DNA of 7,430 nucleotides, taken from NCBI GenBank assembly GCA_005801485.1, contig SYDM01000033.1:1-7430 (forward strand), in the 5' to 3' direction. The notes below the pieces were generated by a model. The model did no database searches, was not told the origin of the DNA, and was given only the letters and a program-made list of their open reading frames with translations. Source of the stretch: Rickettsiales bacterium (GTDB taxonomy: Bacteria > Pseudomonadota > Alphaproteobacteria > Pelagibacterales > Pelagibacteraceae). The translations under genes and the position numbers were made by a program. Positions 5,178-7,430 of this stretch are shown piece by piece (positions within the stretch are counted from its first letter, which is position 1; each line of letters opens with the position of its first letter).

Positions 5178-7430
5178 TGGTAAAGTATTTAATAATTTTA
5201 AAGTTCACACTCAATATTCCGTCTGTGAAGGTGCTATAAAAATTGAAGATTTAAGCAATCATTGTAAAGAAAATAAAATTCAAAGTATTGGTATATGTGA
5301 TAGCTATAACTTATGCGGCGCTTTAGAGTTTGCTGAAAAAATTAGTAAATCAGGCACCCAACCGATAATAGGAACTCAAATAAATTTTTTATTGGATGGT
5401 GTTATTGGAAGACTTCCCTTATTTAGCACCTCAGCCTTAGGATATAAAAATTTAATTAAATTATCTTCTAAAAGTTATCTGGAATCTGATGAAAAAAGCG
5501 ATCCATACTGCAAAATTAATGAGTTAAAAAGCATCAAACAAGATTTAATTTTGTTAAGTGGTAATCATTACGGACTTTTTGGTAATTTATTTAAACACAA
5601 TAAACTAAAACAAATTGAAGAATTAATTAAAGAGTTAAAAAATATTTTTAAAGATAGTTTTTATTTTGAAATACAAAGGCATAATGAACCAGAAGAAGAA
5701 AACTTTGAAAATTTTATAATTGAATTATCAAAAAAAAATCAAATTCCACTTATAGCCACTCAAGAAGTCTTTTATTTAACTAAAGATATGCATGAAGCCC
5801 ACGATGCATTAATTTGTATAGGGCAAAAAAACTTTATTAATGAAACTAATCGAACAAGGTTTAGTGATCAACATTATTTAAAAACAAATGAAGAATTATT
5901 TGAATTATTTAGAGATATCCCAGAAGCAATAGAAAATAATTATAATTTTCCCTATAGATTTAATTTTAAACCAAAAAAATCATTACCAGTTTTGCCTACA
6001 ATTCAAATTAACGAAAATGTTACCGTTGAACAAGAATTGCTATTTCAGGCAAAAGAAGGGTTAAAAAATCGATTAGATAATTTTATTTTAAAGAAAAACA
6101 AAGAAAAGGAAGAAAAAAAATTTTTTAAACTTTATGAAGATAGATTAATTCACGAAATTAACATCATTAATTCAATGAATTATTCTAGTTATTTTCTCAT
6201 TGTGTCTGATTATATACGGTGGTCTAAAAAAAATAAAATACCCGTTGGTCCAGGCAGAGGTTCTGGAGCTGGCTCACTAGTTGCTTACTGTTTAGATATC
6301 ACTGATATTGATCCTATTGAATTTGATTTAATATTTGAACGTTTTTTAAATCCAGATAGAATTTCAATGCCAGATTTCGATATAGATTTTTGTGAAGAAA
6401 AAAGAAATTTAGTTTTTGAATATTTAAAATCTAAATATAAAAATGGAGTAGCGCACATAATAACTTTTGGAAAATTAAAAGCCAGAATGGCTTTAAGAGA
6501 TGTAGGTAGAGTTTTAGGTTTACCCTACGGTCATGTTGACAGAATAAGCAAAATGATACCCTTCGATCCTTCGAGACCATTGTCTCTTAAAGAGTCTATA
6601 GATCGTGAGCCTAGATTTAAAGAAGAAGTTAAAAACAATAAAAGAGTTGAAAAATTAATAGAGCTTTCATTAAAATTAGAGGGATTAAATAGAAACATGG
6701 CAACACATGCTGCTGGCGTTGTGATTTCTGGAGAAAATTTATCAGATCAAGTTCCTTTATATAAAGATCATACTGCTAATTTAACTTTACCGTCTACACA
6801 ATTCGATATGCATTCCTCTGAGAATGCTGGGTTAGTTAAGTTTGATATTTTAGGTCTTACAGCTCTTACTGTTATCGATAAAACAATAAAAATGTTATTA
6901 AAAGAAAATATTAATCTTGATATTAGAAATATTGATCTTCAAGATCAAAATGTTTTTAAGTTATTATCAACCGGTGAGACAACCGGACTTTTCCAATTAG
7001 AAAGTACTGGTGTAAGAGAAACTTTGCGCCAAATGAAACCAACCGAATTTAACGATATTGTGGCACTAGTAGCTCTATATAGACCTGGACCAATGAGCAA
7101 TATTCCAATCTACAATGATTGTAAAAATGGACTTAAAACCCCAGATTACATTCATGAAACTTTAGAAAAAATTCTAAAACCTACTTACGGCATTATTATT
7201 TACCAAGAGCAGGTAATGCAAATAGCCCAAACTCTTTCAGGATTTACAGCTGGTGAAGCAGATATTTTACGACGAGCTATGGGAAAAAAGAAAAGAGCAG
7301 AGCTTGAAAAGCAAAAAGAAAAATTTGTAGCTGGAGCTATTCAAAATGGGATCAAAAGAGATGTTGCAAATTATGTATTTACTAAAATAGAACCATTTGC
7401 CGACTATGGTTTTAATAAAAGTCATGCCGT
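5170..7430 (+). CDS. dnaE: DNA polymerase III alpha subunit (5' two thirds; runs off the window)
   Basis: The replicative DNA polymerase catalytic subunit. The frame is open for 753 complete codons and continues past the right edge; about 1,140-1,180 residues are expected, so roughly a third is missing. Residues 1 to about 210 are the PHP domain, starting KVHTQYSVCEGAIKI, with most metal-binding residues replaced. The polymerase core shows GPGRGSGAGS (360-369), PDFDIDF (401-407) with catalytic D404 and D406, NRNMATHAAGVVIS from 507, and LVKFDILGL with D559, the third catalytic aspartate (equivalent to E. coli D401, D403, D555). Further on are TTGLFQLES (about 603-611), RPGPM (638-642), YQEQVMQIA and RRAMGKKK, ending at FADYGFNKSHA. 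These motifs and the lolD neighbour mark it as DnaE1 rather than PolC or the mutagenic DnaE2. The ATG overlaps the lolD stop by 8 bases (ATGTTTAA), without a clear ribosome binding site. Confidence 0.96.
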   Translation, partial: MFNGKVFNNFKVHTQYSVCEGAIKIEDLSNHCKENKIQSIGICDSYNLCGALEFAEKISKSGTQPIIGTQINFLLDGVIGRLPLFSTSALGYKNLIKLSSKSYLESDEKSDPYCKINELKSIKQDLILLSGNHYGLFGNLFKHNKLKQIEELIKELKNIFKDSFYFEIQRHNEPEEENFENFIIELSKKNQIPLIATQEVFYLTKDMHEAHDALICIGQKNFINETNRTRFSDQHYLKTNEELFELFRDIPEAIENNYNFPYRFNFKPKKSLPVLPTIQINENVTVEQELLFQAKEGLKNRLDNFILKKNKEKEEKKFFKLYEDRLIHEINIINSMNYSSYFLIVSDYIRWSKKNKIPVGPGRGSGAGSLVAYCLDITDIDPIEFDLIFERFLNPDRISMPDFDIDFCEEKRNLVFEYLKSKYKNGVAHIITFGKLKARMALRDVGRVLGLPYGHVDRISKMIPFDPSRPLSLKESIDREPRFKEEVKNNKRVEKLIELSLKLEGLNRNMATHAAGVVISGENLSDQVPLYKDHTANLTLPSTQFDMHSSENAGLVKFDILGLTALTVIDKTIKMLLKENINLDIRNIDLQDQNVFKLLSTGETTGLFQLESTGVRETLRQMKPTEFNDIVALVALYRPGPMSNIPIYNDCKNGLKTPDYIHETLEKILKPTYGIIIYQEQVMQIAQTLSGFTAGEADILRRAMGKKKRAELEKQKEKFVAGAIQNGIKRDVANYVFTKIEPFADYGFNKSHA

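Noticed and set aside
5170..7430. Alternative identity as DnaE2/ImuC error-prone polymerase or PolC
   Set aside because: There is no inserted exonuclease as in PolC, and the lolC-lolD-dnaE order plus the PHP and core motifs fit the main replicative DnaE. DnaE2 normally sits with imuA/imuB.
1..7430. Search for a new defence, mobile or RNA-based system
   Set aside because: Every region is filled by recognisable core genes; no direct repeat arrays, inverted-repeat ends, tRNA-like folds, integrase or transposase motifs, or unexplained gaps were seen by eye.

Overview
The window looks like a core-genome segment from a streamlined, very AT-rich alphaproteobacterium, most likely the SAR11 clade (Pelagibacterales). 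The reasons are: base composition of roughly 30% GC by eye, strong use of A/T-ending codons and lysine/asparagine/isoleucine, almost no intergenic DNA, and the gene order RNase J - DUF1467 - proS - lolC - lolD - dnaE, which is an alphaproteobacterial arrangement. The ProRS sequence also reads like the SAR11 version from memory. The genus call is inference; no 16S or other marker is present.

Layout, all on the + strand. The first 39 bases are probably the last codons of an unidentified upstream gene, ending in an ATGA overlap with the next gene. Then come ribonuclease J (36-1697), a small two-helix DUF1467 membrane protein (1697-1951), the short prolyl-tRNA synthetase without an inserted editing domain (1951-3264), the lipoprotein-releasing permease LolC/E (3266-4501, TTG start), its ATPase LolD (4494-5177), and the first two thirds of the replicative polymerase DnaE (5170 to the window edge, still open). 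Neighbouring genes overlap by 1 to 8 bases or lie 1 base apart, so there is no room for internal promoters or terminators between them. No stretch over 300 bases lacks a gene.

How the genes work together. LolC/E and LolD make one machine: an inner-membrane ABC transporter that releases mature lipoproteins to a periplasmic carrier. The other genes are housekeeping functions in RNA processing, translation and replication that share the apparent transcript but not a pathway. Most starts have no clear Shine-Dalgarno sequence, which fits translational coupling through overlapping stop/start codons. No mobile element, CRISPR array, RNA gene, phage gene or unknown multi-gene system was seen. The points worth a second look are small: the single LolC/E subunit, the TTG start, the uncharacterised DUF1467 protein, the degenerate PHP domain of DnaE, and an A12 run inside the RNase J gene.
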